NCBI GenBank assembly: GCA_017962235.1
Contig: JAGCVS010000018.1
Coordinates: forward strand, 62,001-126,000
Reading direction: 5' to 3'
Source of the DNA: Bacteroidales bacterium
Lineage (GTDB): Bacteria; Bacteroidota; Bacteroidia; Bacteroidales; UBA932
Length of the DNA stretch: 64,000 nucleotides
A model generated the notes under the pieces. It was not told where the DNA came from and did not search any database. It saw nothing but the letters and a program-made list of their open reading frames with translations. Positions within the stretch are counted from its first letter, which is position 1; every line of letters starts with the position of its first letter. Made by a program: the position numbers and the translations under genes. Positions 7,752-17,516 of the stretch are shown here, in pieces.

Positions 7752-8777
7752 ATGAACAAAAGAGTTTTAGTTACAGGCGGCTGCGGCTTCATCGGCTCGC
7801 ACACCTGCGTAGAACTGGCCCAGGCCGGTTACGAACCGATTATCGTGGATAACCTCAACAACTCAGAGCGCTCTGTGGTGGACGGCATCAGCACCATCAT
7901 AGGCCGCCCGGTAAAGTTTATAGAGGCCGACTGCTGCGACCCGGTGGCCATGGAGAAAATCTTCAAGGAGAACGACTTCTCTTCCATTATCCATTTTGCC
8001 GCATTCAAGTCTGTGAACGAGAGCTCTGTAAAACCGCTGGAGTACTTCAAGAACAATCTGGGTTCGCTTATCAACCTGCTCACCCTGATGCGCGACCACA
8101 ACGTCCCCAACATCGTGTTCAGCTCCTCCTGCACGGTATACGGCCAGGCAGACAAGCTTCCGGTTACAGAGAAGACCCCCCGCAAGGAGGCCACTACCCC
8201 TTACGGACTCACCAAACAGATGTGCGAGGACATTCTCAAGAACACCGCCGCCGCATATCCCCAGCTCAAGACCATCGCGCTGCGCTACTTCAACCCCATC
8301 GGGGCGCACCCCAGCGCACTTATCGGCGAGCTGCCCCGCGGCATCCCCAACAACCTGCTGCCCTATGTAACCCAGACCGCAGCCGGCATCCGCGAGTGCC
8401 TGAGCGTGTTCGGAGACGATTACAACACCCCCGACGGCAGCTGCATCCGCGACTACATTGATGTAACCGACCTGGCAAAGGCCCACGTATGCGCCGTGAA
8501 CCGCATGATAGAGGGCAAGAGCAAGTCGGGCTACGAAGTGTTCAACGTAGGCACCGGCAACGGCGTCTCCACACTCCAGATTGTGAAGACATTCGAGAAG
8601 GTGAACAACCTCAAGCTCAATTACAAGATTGCCGGCCGCCGCGAAGGCGACATCGAGGCCATCTGGGCCGACCCCACCTACGCCAACGAAGAACTCGGCT
8701 GGAAAGCCGTCCGCCCTCTGGAAGATACCCTCAAGAGCGCATGGCAGTGGCAGCAGAACCTCGCCAAGAAGAAATAG
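7752..8777 (+). CDS. galE: UDP-glucose 4-epimerase
   Basis: A 341-residue extended short-chain dehydrogenase that interconverts UDP-glucose and UDP-galactose, feeding galactose into glycolysis and cell-surface glycans. Visible marks: the Rossmann motif VTGGCGFIGSHTC at the N-terminus, the catalytic Ser region FSSSCTVYG, the YxxxK motif (PYGLTKQMCED), and the GalE-typical LRYFNPIGAHPSALIGE and RDYIDVTDLAKAHV. Length is normal. I start at the ATG at 7752 (MNKRVLVTGG); longer forms add residues outside the fold. It has its own promoter and a long structured leader, and ends at a strong terminator, so it is probably monocistronic. Confidence 0.96.
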   Translation: MNKRVLVTGGCGFIGSHTCVELAQAGYEPIIVDNLNNSERSVVDGISTIIGRPVKFIEADCCDPVAMEKIFKENDFSSIIHFAAFKSVNESSVKPLEYFKNNLGSLINLLTLMRDHNVPNIVFSSSCTVYGQADKLPVTEKTPRKEATTPYGLTKQMCEDILKNTAAAYPQLKTIALRYFNPIGAHPSALIGELPRGIPNNLLPYVTQTAAGIRECLSVFGDDYNTPDGSCIRDYIDVTDLAKAHVCAVNRMIEGKSKSGYEVFNVGTGNGVSTLQIVKTFEKVNNLKLNYKIAGRREGDIEAIWADPTYANEELGWKAVRPLEDTLKSAWQWQQNLAKKK

Positions 8778-8806
8778 AAAAAACCGGGGCTTGACCCCGG
8801 TTTTTT
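8778..8806. terminator. Bidirectional terminator between galE and namZ-like gene
   Basis: A perfect 12-bp stem AAAAAACCGGGG / CCCCGGTTTTTT with a 5-base loop (CTTGA). The flanking A and T runs let it work in both directions. It overlaps the last bases of the stop codon of the convergent gene (8805-8807). Confidence 0.92.
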
Positions 8807-10100
8807 AATACCTGTAATATTTACGGGAAAGTTCCAGATACGCCTCCTTGTCTACATTCCAGACGGGGAGGATGTCTTCTACTCGGTATCGTTTGGTGAA
8901 CAAGGGGATTATCTTATCGCCGCCCATCACCTTGTTCAGCGACGCAAGCTTGGTAAGGTCACCGCCCATCGGCTTGCGATCGGGATACATGGCGTGCAGC
9001 TCCTGAATCACATAGAACTGCAGCAGAGCGGTGGGTGCAACATGATAATCTGTAAAGTAGAACTGGACACCCTTTAGCAGTTTGCCGGCCGAGCCGCCGT
9101 AGAACGGCTTATAATAAATCGGCCTGAAGCGGACGCCGGGCAGTTCCAGGGCGTTAAGGCGCGCCGCGAACTCTTCAGGGCTCTTGATCCACTCTGCCGC
9201 GAAGGTCTGGAACGGCAGTGTGTACCCCACGCCGATGTTCACAAAGCCCCCCATATCGCCGGCGATGCCGGAGCAGGGATATGCCAGTGCCGATTCAAAC
9301 TGCGGGATGTGGGGCGATGTCATTACCCACGGCAGCCCGGTGTCACTGAACAGCATGTTGCGCTTCCATCCCTCCATCTCTATCACGGTGAGTTTGCACT
9401 TCACAAACTTCTCGTTGCCCTTCTGGCCGCGGTTCATCCCCTCTTCGTTTATCATGGTGGCCAGCTCGCCCACGGTGAGGCCGTGGACGTACGGAATCCT
9501 GTACATTCCGATAAAAGAGAAGAAGCCGTCCTGCACCAGCGGGCCGTCTACCTGAATGCCGCCCAGCGGATTGGGGCGGTCCAGCACCATCACCTCAACG
9601 CCGGCTTCGCCGCAGGCGGTCATTACCAATCCCAGCGTGCTTATGAAAGTGTAGCTGCGGCTGCCGATATCCTGAATGTCGAACACCATTACGTCCAAAC
9701 CCTTCAGCATCTCGGGAGTCGGCTTGCGGGTCGCGCCGTAAAGAGAATATACCGGCAGGCCGGTGGCGGGGTCACGCGGTTCGCTGGTCACATGGTCGCC
9801 GGCATGCTCGCTGCCGCGCACACCGTGTTCCGGGCCGTAAAGCGCCACCAGATTCACTCCGGGGGCGGAGGCCAGGATATCCACGGTGCTCACCAGGTTG
9901 CGGTCAACGCCGCTGGGGTTGGTCACAAGCCCCACTCGCTTGCCCTGCAGCTGCGCGAAACCGTTCTCCATCAGCACTTCTATGCCGGTCTTCACGGTAG
10001 TCGGAGCATCCTGTTCCTCGTCAAAGAAACCGGTCTGCTGGCCGCGCGCGCCGCATCCGGCAAACAGAGCCAGCGCGAATAATATCAGTATTCGTTTCAT
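8805..10100 (-). CDS. namZ: DUF1343 lipoprotein, NamZ-type exo-beta-N-acetylmuramidase (GH171)
   Basis: A 431-residue lipoprotein (signal MKRILILFALALFAGC, Cys16). It shows the DUF1343/YbbC hallmarks LYGPEHGVRG, VMVFDIQDIGSRSYTF, VMVLDRPNPLGG and SALAYPCSGI. Known for the family: B. subtilis NamZ (YbbC) removes terminal MurNAc from the non-reducing end of peptidoglycan fragments and founds family GH171. The ATG at 10098-10100 gives a proper lipobox; longer upstream starts would bury it. It directly follows a MurT/AmpG-like permease (one base between) and a SpoIID protein, an arrangement that fits peptidoglycan-sugar release and uptake, as described for Tannerella forsythia. Activity is inferred from the family. 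Confidence 0.85.
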   Translation of the reverse strand: MKRILILFALALFAGCGARGQQTGFFDEEQDAPTTVKTGIEVLMENGFAQLQGKRVGLVTNPSGVDRNLVSTVDILASAPGVNLVALYGPEHGVRGSEHAGDHVTSEPRDPATGLPVYSLYGATRKPTPEMLKGLDVMVFDIQDIGSRSYTFISTLGLVMTACGEAGVEVMVLDRPNPLGGIQVDGPLVQDGFFSFIGMYRIPYVHGLTVGELATMINEEGMNRGQKGNEKFVKCKLTVIEMEGWKRNMLFSDTGLPWVMTSPHIPQFESALAYPCSGIAGDMGGFVNIGVGYTLPFQTFAAEWIKSPEEFAARLNALELPGVRFRPIYYKPFYGGSAGKLLKGVQFYFTDYHVAPTALLQFYVIQELHAMYPDRKPMGGDLTKLASLNKVMGGDKIIPLFTKRYRVEDILPVWNVDKEAYLELSRKYYRY

Positions 10101-10101
10101 T

Positions 10102-11478
10102 CTAAGCCGATTTTGTTCCAAAGTCCTCCGGAATCTGCTTGCGCACAAGCAGGGTGGCGATAATGCCGGGGATGGTGCATATGCACGCCCACACAAAGAA
10201 CATGGTGTAGCCGATATGATCCGATATCCAGCCGGCAACCATGCCGGGGAGCATCATGCCCAGCGCCATGAAGGCGGTGCCGATGGCGTAATGAGCTGTC
10301 TTGTGCTCTCCCTGAGCGATGTAAATCAGATACATGGTGTATGCGGTGAAGCCGAATCCGTAGCCGAACTGCTCCAGCGCCACGCATACCGATACCAACG
10401 GCACACTGCTGATTTTCAGCGCTGCCAGCAGCACGTAGAGCAAATCGGGCACGTTGATGGCCAGCGCCATGGGGAGTATCCACTTCTTGAAACCGGCACG
10501 GGAAATTACGATGCCGCTGAGCACGCCGCCCAGCAGCAGAGCAATCACGCCCAGAGTGCCGTATATGCCACCCACGGCGGCAGTAGAGAGCGACAGTCCG
10601 CCCGCATCCGGAGTGTCCAGCATGAACGGCTGCGCAATCTTGACCAGCTGGCTCTCTCCCAGGCGATATGTCAGCAAGAAGAAGAGTATCAGCCAGATAT
10701 GGGGCTTCTTGAAGAAGGTGGCGAAGGTGATGCCAAAGTTCTTCCAGATGGTGGCGGCATTGATGTCGCTGCGGGGGGAGTCACTGGCCGGCTTGGGGAG
10801 GATGAAGCGGTGGTAAATGGTCAGCGCCAGAAAGATGCCCGCCAGCAGATAGAACGCCAGGCTCCAGGCCAGGGCCACTTTGTTACCGGCGGCAGATCCC
10901 TCGACTACGCTCGGGATGACAGAAGGGTCTGCGCTCGGGACGGCAGAGGCTGAAGAACCCAGTCCCGGGAACAGTTTCCCCTGCTCTATCCAGCCGGCAA
11001 ACATCACCAGCAAGCCCTGTCCGAATATCATAGCCACGCGGTAGAAGATGTTGCGGATGCCCACAAACAGGCTCTGCTCCTTCTCCTGAAGGCCGTGCAT
11101 GTAAAAACCGTCGGCGGCGATGTCATGGGTGGCGGAGGCGAACGCCAGCAGCCAGAAGAAGGCCAGCGTCACCTGCACCCAGTGGGCGGTGGGGATGAAG
11201 AACGCCACCCCCGCGAAGGCCGCGGCTATGAGCGTCTGCATGGAGTTGACCCACCAGCGCTTGGTCTTGATGAGGTCTATGAACGGGCTCCAGAGCGGCT
11301 TGATGACCCAGGGCAGATACAGCCATGAGGTATACAGGGCTATCTGGGTGTTGCTCAGACCCATCTTCTTGTACATTATCACGGCGACGGTCATCACCGC
11401 CACATAGGGCAGTCCCTCTGCAAAGTAGAGGGTCGGAATCCATGCCCAGGGATTGCGCTTGCGTTCTATTGCGTTCAT
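10102..11478 (-). CDS. MFS permease, AmpG/MurT-like (muropeptide or MurNAc uptake), with repeat-derived loop
   Basis: A 458-residue major facilitator protein with about 12 hydrophobic segments. The start (NPWAWIPTLYFAEGLPYVAV) and SWLYLPWVIKPLWSPFID are typical of AmpG-type permeases. Family members import anhydro-muropeptides; the related T. forsythia MurT imports MurNAc. The neighbouring NamZ-like lipoprotein favours MurNAc or a MurNAc-containing fragment, but this is inference. The gene starts immediately after the SpoIID stop codon. Residues about 178-196 (AVPSADPSVIPSVVEGSAAG), in a loop before a membrane helix, come from palindromic repeat modules. Such a loop is a tolerant place for an insertion, so the transporter is probably still functional. 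Confidence 0.85.
   Translation of the reverse strand: MNAIERKRNPWAWIPTLYFAEGLPYVAVMTVAVIMYKKMGLSNTQIALYTSWLYLPWVIKPLWSPFIDLIKTKRWWVNSMQTLIAAAFAGVAFFIPTAHWVQVTLAFFWLLAFASATHDIAADGFYMHGLQEKEQSLFVGIRNIFYRVAMIFGQGLLVMFAGWIEQGKLFPGLGSSASAVPSADPSVIPSVVEGSAAGNKVALAWSLAFYLLAGIFLALTIYHRFILPKPASDSPRSDINAATIWKNFGITFATFFKKPHIWLILFFLLTYRLGESQLVKIAQPFMLDTPDAGGLSLSTAAVGGIYGTLGVIALLLGGVLSGIVISRAGFKKWILPMALAINVPDLLYVLLAALKISSVPLVSVCVALEQFGYGFGFTAYTMYLIYIAQGEHKTAHYAIGTAFMALGMMLPGMVAGWISDHIGYTMFFVWACICTIPGIIATLLVRKQIPEDFGTKSA
10893..10946 (-). repeat. Palindromic repeat modules, copies 2 and 3 (half-elements), inside the MFS gene
   Basis: On the plus strand a half-module GATCCCTCGACTACGCTCGG...GATGACAG (10893-10922) is followed directly by a degenerate second half-module (AAGGGTCTGCGCTCGGGACGG..., 10923-10946). 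The host gene reads them in the orientation that gives VIPSVVEGS and AVPSADPS. They are in frame. Confidence 0.85.
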
Positions 11479-12864
11479 TTAGTAGATGTTTTTCAATGAC
11501 GAGTTCGGGTAGTAATGCTGCAGGATGGCGCGGTAGTCGTAGCCACGGGCGCCCATGGCGGCAGCGCCAATCTGGCAGAGGCCCACGCCGTGTCCCCAGC
11601 CCGCCCCGCAAAGGATGAACCCTGCGGGGAGAGATCCCTCGACTTCGCTCGGGATGACACCTGTGTCATTTCGACCAAGGCCGCCAGGCCGCGTGGAGAA
11701 ATCTCTCTCTACTACGAATGCGGAGCTGTACAAATGGCTGCGGGAGAGGGTCCTGCGGATTTCGAGCTCCTTGCCGATGATCCTGGTCTTTTTGCTGCCG
11801 ACAATCTTCAGGCGACAGATGCGGCCGGAGACGCCCCGCTCCAGCGGAATCAGGTCGCGGATTTCTCCGTAATCTTCTCCGGTTCGTTCCAAAATAATCT
11901 GGCGCAAATCTTCTGCAGTATATTTCACCTCCCAGCGGTAAAAGTCCTTGGTCTCGCTGTCGTAATCTTTGAGGACCTGACCCAGCAGGCGCTTGCTGCG
12001 GGTGTTGCAGAATGCGCGCGGATGGGTCAGAATCCAGCGGCGGGCCGCAGTCTCGCCCCGCAGGTCAATGGTCTCCTGAGTTTTATAGTCGCGGGCGTTT
12101 TTCAGATACGGCACCTGTTTGTCTTCCCAGCAGTACTTGAACTCTTCCAGGGCGCCGCCGCAGCACTTGGAAAAGCGGGCGTCGCACACCCGACCATCGT
12201 ACCACAGCACCTGGCCCCAGGTGGCCTCTATCACGCGATTGGTCTTGCGTATCATGGCGGCGTTACCTTGCGGAATGCCCTGGTAGCGCTGACAGTGGTC
12301 ATCTGCGCAGAAGTCGAACCATTCGTGGTCCTCGCGGTCTTGCCAGCGGATCAGCTCATCAGGGGTGTCGCACACTACGGAAGAATACCCTTCGCGCACC
12401 TCATCCCGTTTGTCCAGCTGAGCCAGCAGCCACGAGCGGGAAATCACCGCGTGCGCCTTCAGAAACTCAAAACCGGCCGTGGGGGACATCTCGGAGGCAA
12501 TCACGCACTGCAGATAATCTTCTATACCCACCACGTTTATGGCTACCACACACCCCTCGCGTGCAATCAGGCGCAAGTCGCCGGGGAAGCACTGGTCCTG
12601 ATACCGCTCCCAGTGGAACCCCTTGCCTATCTTGACGTTTTTCAGGGTGAAGAAAGATCCCTCCGCTCCGCTCGGGTTGACAGAAGCGGACATGACATCC
12701 GCCGTAAAATACCACTCTTCGCGGGCTTCACCGTCTATCACCACGAGGCCGTCATGCTCCGTGGCGACATAGTCCCGCCCGAAGCAGAACTCCACCCGCG
12801 GCGCGGACAGAATCCCTACGCTTATCGTGCGCTGTTTTCCGCTATGCGTGCCTGAAGTTCCCAT
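11479..12864 (-). CDS. SpoIID/LytB-domain protein with two in-frame repeat insertions
   Basis: A 461-residue protein of the SpoIID/LytB family. Known members are peptidoglycan lytic transglycosylases or amidase enhancers (SpoIID cleaves glycan strands). Family features: [37 protein letters not shown] in the first half (ExxP-like catalytic region), and [31 protein letters not shown] and [34 protein letters not shown] in the second. I see no signal peptide, so location is uncertain. The start overlaps the end of the glycosyltransferase gene by 43 bases; no better ATG exists. Residues about 61-70 ([10 protein letters not shown]) and about 387-412 ([20 protein letters not shown]...) derive from palindromic elements; the second sits just before the conserved C-terminal motif. 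Confidence 0.86.
   Translation of the reverse strand: MGTSGTHSGKQRTISVGILSAPRVEFCFGRDYVATEHDGLVVIDGEAREEWYFTADVMSASVNPSGAEGSFFTLKNVKIGKGFHWERYQDQCFPGDLRLIAREGCVVAINVVGIEDYLQCVIASEMSPTAGFEFLKAHAVISRSWLLAQLDKRDEVREGYSSVVCDTPDELIRWQDREDHEWFDFCADDHCQRYQGIPQGNAAMIRKTNRVIEATWGQVLWYDGRVCDARFSKCCGGALEEFKYCWEDKQVPYLKNARDYKTQETIDLRGETAARRWILTHPRAFCNTRSKRLLGQVLKDYDSETKDFYRWEVKYTAEDLRQIILERTGEDYGEIRDLIPLERGVSGRICRLKIVGSKKTRIIGKELEIRRTLSRSHLYSSAFVVERDFSTRPGGLGRNDTGVIPSEVEGSLPAGFILCGAGWGHGVGLCQIGAAAMGARGYDYRAILQHYYPNSSLKNIY
11629..11705 (-). repeat. Palindromic repeat element, copy 4, near the 3' end of the SpoIID gene
   Basis: A 77-bp full element from GAGAGATCCCTCGACT to GAGAAATCTC with central inverted repeat ATGACAC-ct-GTGTCAT. 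Nearly identical to copy 1, but translated from the opposite strand of the element ([20 protein letters not shown]...), which is also open. Confidence 0.9.
12656..12683 (-). repeat. Palindromic repeat half-module, copy 5, near the 5' end of the SpoIID gene
   Basis: 28 bp: GATCCCTCCGCTCCGCTCGG followed by GTTGACAG. It differs from the copy 2 half-module at a few positions. It encodes VNPSGAEGS in the host frame, matching [18 protein letters not shown] in the other copies. Confidence 0.75.
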
Positions 12865-14228
12865 GTACGCAGCCTGTCTTTGTATGTGTTATAACGATTG
12901 GCGGTCTCCACGTCCAGCGACGCATCCGAATTCCCCTCCCAGCGGCGGCAGAAGTACATCACGTCGTATATGCGGCCTATGCGGTAGTGGCGGCTGATAC
13001 GCAGCGCCACGGCATAATCCTCGCCGTATTTGGTGGTGGGGAAAGTCATCTCGCGCACCAGCGGGGTGTAAAATCCACGCGGCGCGCCCAGACCGTTGAT
13101 GCGCAGGGCGTTGTTGCGGCCGTTGTCGGGGGTCCACTCGCGGTGCTCTATGGGGGCCATGTCGGCCGGCTTCATGGCAAAATCGGTAATCTGATATGAA
13201 CCTATCACCATGGCGCAGTTCTGGGCGTAGAACGCACTCACAAACTTCTGCACGGTGTCGGGGCCGCTGTAAACATCGTCTGAATCCAGCTGCAGCGCAA
13301 ATTTGCCGCACTTGGGGTGATGCAGCGCGGCGTTCCAGTTGCCCCCGATAGCATGATATGTCTTGTCCTGGGCTATGTAGACCAGTTTATCCGGGTTCTC
13401 CTCCGCCAGCTTTGAAATAATCTCCGCCGTACCGTCGGTGGAATTGTCGTCCACCACAATCACGTTGTACGGGAAGGTGGTCTTCTGGTCCAGCGCGCTG
13501 CGGACGGCGTCCGCAATGGTGCGGGCGCGGTTGCGACACGGAATCACCACCGATGCCTCAAATTCGAACTTCTCTGAATTCAGGTCGACCTCTTTGAACG
13601 ATGGCGCCAGATAGCCGCCGATGGCCTTCAGGTGCGCTGTGCACGCCGCCTCCATCTCTATCTGAACCTCGCGGTTGCGCGGGTTCACATAGTCGAACAG
13701 CTTCTCGCCAAACTTGCGGGAGTCCAGCTCGACATCGTAATACAGAAACTCATTTATGTGGACGATGCCGCCCAGGCGCGACACGCGCAGCCGCAGGTCG
13801 TACATACCGGCAAACTTGTAATCCACGTCCATCTGCGCCACCGCCTGCTTCAGCGCGGAGGTGCGGAACACCAGCACGCTGCCAAAGTCAAAGTCGTCCC
13901 GCAGGCTGCCTGCCTGATAATCAATCACCGGCGCCTGGCTCTCCTGGCCGTTCTCCAGCTTAAAGCGGTCGCCGTAAAGCATCACGGCATTCGTATCGCC
14001 CGCAATCTGCAGCATGCGATGCAGCGCGTGATGCACAAAAATCAGCCGGGTCGGCTTGATGTAAATCAGGGTGTAGGTGCCGGTGGCATCGGCCGCAATA
14101 CGGCGCATGGCCGCGGTGCTGCGTACATCGGCGGTGTATAACACGCCGTCCACCAGCGGGTTCTCCCGCAGATGCTCAGCGGTGGAGGTATCGTCGGTGG
14201 CTATAAAACAAGTTATTCTATCTTTCAT
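12822..14228 (-). CDS. GT2-family glycosyltransferase with N-terminal extension
   Basis: A 468-residue cytoplasmic protein. The region from about residue 225 is a GT-A fold of family 2: [19 protein letters not shown], then [16 protein letters not shown], then [14 protein letters not shown] (DXD-like metal site), and later [15 protein letters not shown] and [21 protein letters not shown] (an ED motif of the likely base). The first 220 residues look like a second, diverged GT-A-like half (VLFYTADV..., [26 protein letters not shown]). There are no membrane segments. It lies in a run with the SpoIID, MurT-like and NamZ-like genes; I recall similar GT-SpoIID pairs in Bacteroides, but the acceptor is unknown. 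The stop lies inside the SpoIID gene start. Confidence 0.83.
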   Translation of the reverse strand: MKDRITCFIATDDTSTAEHLRENPLVDGVLYTADVRSTAAMRRIAADATGTYTLIYIKPTRLIFVHHALHRMLQIAGDTNAVMLYGDRFKLENGQESQAPVIDYQAGSLRDDFDFGSVLVFRTSALKQAVAQMDVDYKFAGMYDLRLRVSRLGGIVHINEFLYYDVELDSRKFGEKLFDYVNPRNREVQIEMEAACTAHLKAIGGYLAPSFKEVDLNSEKFEFEASVVIPCRNRARTIADAVRSALDQKTTFPYNVIVVDDNSTDGTAEIISKLAEENPDKLVYIAQDKTYHAIGGNWNAALHHPKCGKFALQLDSDDVYSGPDTVQKFVSAFYAQNCAMVIGSYQITDFAMKPADMAPIEHREWTPDNGRNNALRINGLGAPRGFYTPLVREMTFPTTKYGEDYAVALRISRHYRIGRIYDVMYFCRRWEGNSDASLDVETANRYNTYKDRLRTWELQARIAENSAR

Positions 14229-14249
14229 CTCTGTAAAAAGTCTCTACTG

Positions 14250-17200
14250 CTATTCAAAGGACATGGGGCCAAACCAGGTGTTCCAGTTGGCACTAGCGTT
14301 GCCGCCATAAGAATAGCCTATGAATTGCGGTTCACTGAATCGTATATGACCCTCGCCGTCGCCGCTCACACCCATGTTGCCCAGGCAAGGTATCACCCCC
14401 TGTACATTGCCAAGATAGGTGAAATTTTTACCGTCGGGCGATGTCCACACAGCCACTGCGCTGTTGGAACGGTAACGGTAGTACGTATGGAAGGCGTAGA
14501 ACAGATCGCAGTCTTCTACATATTTGATGTCGCAACTGTCGGCATTGCCAAACTGCGTCTTGTCTATCACTTCGCCGTAAATGGTAAGATTGCCCGGCCA
14601 GTTCTCAGACAGCGGAGCAGTAGCCAGACGTGTTGTGGGACACTCTTCAGCGTCCCCTTCTATCCATGAATAATAGAAATACACTGTGTTATCCTTCACC
14701 ACGATGCTCGGTTCGCCCGCACCCCACTGGCTGGTGGTGCCGGTGAATGTAATCACCTTGGCGGGCTCGCCGCCCCACCCGCTGCCGTTCCACTTGTACC
14801 ACGGGCCCACCGGGGTGCTGCTGCGGGCCACGTAACAGTGGTTGTAGGTCCCGCCGTATTTGCTCGGAGCGCTGGTGTAAGCCAGATAATACCATCCGCC
14901 AAAATGAGCGGCGCCTGGGTCGCATACAGAATAGTGGTCCTCGCTCCCTTCTGTGGGGTACATCACGTCGCGCTCTTTGCTCCATGTCGCGCCGTCGTCG
15001 GTGCTGCGGTAATAGACAAAGCTGTCCACAAAATTGCTGCTGTTGTATGCAGAGCCGCGCAACTTGGCCTGGAAGTTATAATCGGACGCCAGGGCGCCGT
15101 CCAGATAAGACCTGGAATCGGTAAGGTAGATAGTGCCCGCCCCGGGATACTTGTACGCGCCTACTCCCTCGGAAGCGCCGGTTGCAGTCCACATATATTC
15201 GCCGGGCTCCATCCAGGTATGGTTGCCGTCCTTATAAACGCTGTACCGGGTACCGGAGGATGTCAGTTCCTTGGTGTTGTTTATCACTAAAGTATTCAGC
15301 GGAGCCGCAGCCAGAGTCGCCGCGTAAGAGCCCGCCCACTTGTATAGTTTCAAGGTCACCGCATCGGCAGTGGTGCCGGTGCCGTAAAGGCTCACCATAA
15401 CCCGCATGAAGCGGTGCTGCGTGTTGAAATACTGCGCAATGGTGTGTCCGTGCAAGCTCACTTTGGTACGGCTTCCCGTCTCCTGATAAGTGAGGTCGCT
15501 GTTGGAATTCAGATATCTCACCCCCTCCTTGGTTGTCCACATATCCAGCGACCCGTCGCTGTTGCGGATAATGCTGGGGCCGTATCTGTAATTGAAATTA
15601 CCGGTGCTGACAAACACATCCTTACCTCCGGAGGCCTTAGGCATGGGAATATTCCCGTTCTGATGTATGTCAAGCTGCACGCTGGGCACTCCCTGCCCGT
15701 TGAAGGTGACCGTTGCGGAACGGTCTGTGGCAGAATTGCTGTTGCTTGCCACCTGGATATAATAAATATTATCGCCGGTGAGGGTGACACTCACCCAATT
15801 GGCATTGCAGGAATAATTAAACGCAACGTTGGTGTACACCGTAATAACTGCGGAACCGCCGTCGTGTGCAAAATCCAGATAATCGTTGGAGAGGTACATA
15901 TACTTCTCCTCCTCTGCCTGCGTGAACACTATCTGCGTGGAGTATATGCCGGAAGAAATGGTGGCCGTGGCCGTGCGCTGATCCCCGTGATTTATCTCAG
16001 CAAAGAACACCAGCTGGTCTGTACGCACCGCCTTGGTGCCCACAAACTGCAGCCATGAGGCATCAGTAACAACGGTATAATCTGTATTCGTGAACAGCCC
16101 AACTACGATTTCTCCACCCTCTCTATCCACCTGAACCGCCTTGTTCACAGGCACCAGCATGGGCTGACCCGTCTGAGAGACGCTCACCGTTGCGTTGAGT
16201 CCGCTGCCGGAGAAGGTTACGGTGGCTGCGCGGTCGGAGGCTCCGGTATTGGCCGCGGCGGTGATGGTATAACTGTTGTCCGACCCCTTGACGGCAGTCA
16301 CCCAGTTTGCGGACGTCAGCACAGAATAGCTGACATTGGAGACGACGGTTACTGCGGCACTGCCCCCTTCATATGTGAAGGCCAGCTGCTGCGGCGCCAC
16401 CGCCAGCATCGGTTCCGTCCCCTCCTGTATGAAGATGATCTCCACCGAAACATCATCGGCGGTGATTATGGCACTTGCCTGACGCGACAGCCCCGAATTG
16501 GCATCCACATCAAAGGCGAGAGTTTCCGAACGGATGGCCTTGGTGCCGACGTAATGCAGCCAGGAGGCCGTGGTGGCCACGGAATAATCTGCGTTGGTGG
16601 TGACACGGACGGTATAGCTGCCGCCGGAAACCGGCACCTGCAGCACCTGACTGTCCACCTCCAAGACGGTATGAGTAGGGGTCGTATCTATGCTCAGGCG
16701 CATCTGCACTGCAACCATACGCCCCTGCCCGTCGCCGGCAAACACTATCACCTTGTCTTCAGTTATCGGATCCGGAGCGGTTACGGTAATGGTTCCGGTA
16801 GCGCCGGAAGAAGAAACTGTCGCCTTCCAGCCGTCCCCGCACAAAACCTCAACGGTGGGATTGTCCGCGCCGGTAACGGTATATGCAACAGTCACGCTGC
16901 CGCCGCCCGCTATGGTAACGTCATCGCCCTCCAGCGCCAGAGTGAGCGCCTGATATTTAGGCATGACGATGGTAGTTCCGCTGCTCAGCGTGAATACCAC
17001 CTTTGCCTCATCCTCTGTGATGCCGGTAATCAGCGCCTTGTCTACATAACCCAGATTCTGCCATGTGGCACCGCCGTCGGTGGAGACCTTCAGCACGCCG
17101 TCTTCCGCCACAAACAGGGGTACCGGCTTGCCGGGCGCTATCTCAATCCGGTTGCCGGAACCGTCCAGCAGCCATGTGCCGTTGTTCATCCAGTAGTAGC

Positions 17201-17516
17201 GACCGCTATCTTCGCCCACGGAAACGCCGGTGTTCTGGTTGTACACCGTCACCTCGCCGGCATTCTTGAAGGTCGCCTTGAAGCCCATCACAGTGCCGTT
17301 CTCGGCGATGGGAGTGAAGCCCACCATCTCGTCGCCCGCCTGCAGCGCCTCAATCAGCGCGGAGAGTGACTGGGCATTGGTGTTCAGGGTGGCGCAATAG
17401 GCGTTCAGGTCATCTATCTGCTTCTGGATGTCATCTATCTTGGGACCATAATCCTGGCAGGCAACCGCCATCAGAGCGGCTGCGAACACCATGGTTATGA
17501 ATCGCTTCAGATGCAT
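14250..17516 (-). CDS. Large BACON-repeat lipoprotein with C-terminal beta-propeller-like (GH43-like) domain
   Basis: A 1088-residue surface lipoprotein (signal up to AVAC, Cys20). After the Cys comes a short coiled coil (DYGPKIDDIQKQIDDLNAYC) and a DUF4988-like N-terminal domain. About residues 275-620 hold four BACON domains, each with the pattern L...GG...V...T/SN..YSV...A.W and ending in IxxxQxG-like strands (for example ADYSVATTASWLHYVG and VSYSVLTSANWVTAV). BACON domains are known Bacteroidetes mucin- or carbohydrate-associated modules. The C-terminal 450 residues (STGNFNYRYGPSIIRNSDGS, DPGAAHFGGWYYLAYTSAPS, WGAGEPSIVVKDNTVYFYYSW) read like a five-bladed GH43-type propeller; I did not verify its catalytic triad. 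It overlaps the preceding GH71/99-like gene by one base (TAATG). Likely a glycan-degrading or glycan-binding surface protein. Confidence 0.78.
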   Translation of the reverse strand: MHLKRFITMVFAAALMAVACQDYGPKIDDIQKQIDDLNAYCATLNTNAQSLSALIEALQAGDEMVGFTPIAENGTVMGFKATFKNAGEVTVYNQNTGVSVGEDSGRYYWMNNGTWLLDGSGNRIEIAPGKPVPLFVAEDGVLKVSTDGGATWQNLGYVDKALITGITEDEAKVVFTLSSGTTIVMPKYQALTLALEGDDVTIAGGGSVTVAYTVTGADNPTVEVLCGDGWKATVSSSGATGTITVTAPDPITEDKVIVFAGDGQGRMVAVQMRLSIDTTPTHTVLEVDSQVLQVPVSGGSYTVRVTTNADYSVATTASWLHYVGTKAIRSETLAFDVDANSGLSRQASAIITADDVSVEIIFIQEGTEPMLAVAPQQLAFTYEGGSAAVTVVSNVSYSVLTSANWVTAVKGSDNSYTITAAANTGASDRAATVTFSGSGLNATVSVSQTGQPMLVPVNKAVQVDREGGEIVVGLFTNTDYTVVTDASWLQFVGTKAVRTDQLVFFAEINHGDQRTATATISSGIYSTQIVFTQAEEEKYMYLSNDYLDFAHDGGSAVITVYTNVAFNYSCNANWVSVTLTGDNIYYIQVASNSNSATDRSATVTFNGQGVPSVQLDIHQNGNIPMPKASGGKDVFVSTGNFNYRYGPSIIRNSDGSLDMWTTKEGVRYLNSNSDLTYQETGSRTKVSLHGHTIAQYFNTQHRFMRVMVSLYGTGTTADAVTLKLYKWAGSYAATLAAAPLNTLVINNTKELTSSGTRYSVYKDGNHTWMEPGEYMWTATGASEGVGAYKYPGAGTIYLTDSRSYLDGALASDYNFQAKLRGSAYNSSNFVDSFVYYRSTDDGATWSKERDVMYPTEGSEDHYSVCDPGAAHFGGWYYLAYTSAPSKYGGTYNHCYVARSSTPVGPWYKWNGSGWGGEPAKVITFTGTTSQWGAGEPSIVVKDNTVYFYYSWIEGDAEECPTTRLATAPLSENWPGNLTIYGEVIDKTQFGNADSCDIKYVEDCDLFYAFHTYYRYRSNSAVAVWTSPDGKNFTYLGNVQGVIPCLGNMGVSGDGEGHIRFSEPQFIGYSYGGNASANWNTWFGPMSFE

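Noticed and set aside
7541..7804. Possible small gene (87 codons) on the minus strand before galE
   Set aside because: It runs through the REP-like hairpins and the inverted repeat and into the galE start; peptide looks like translated repeat sequence.
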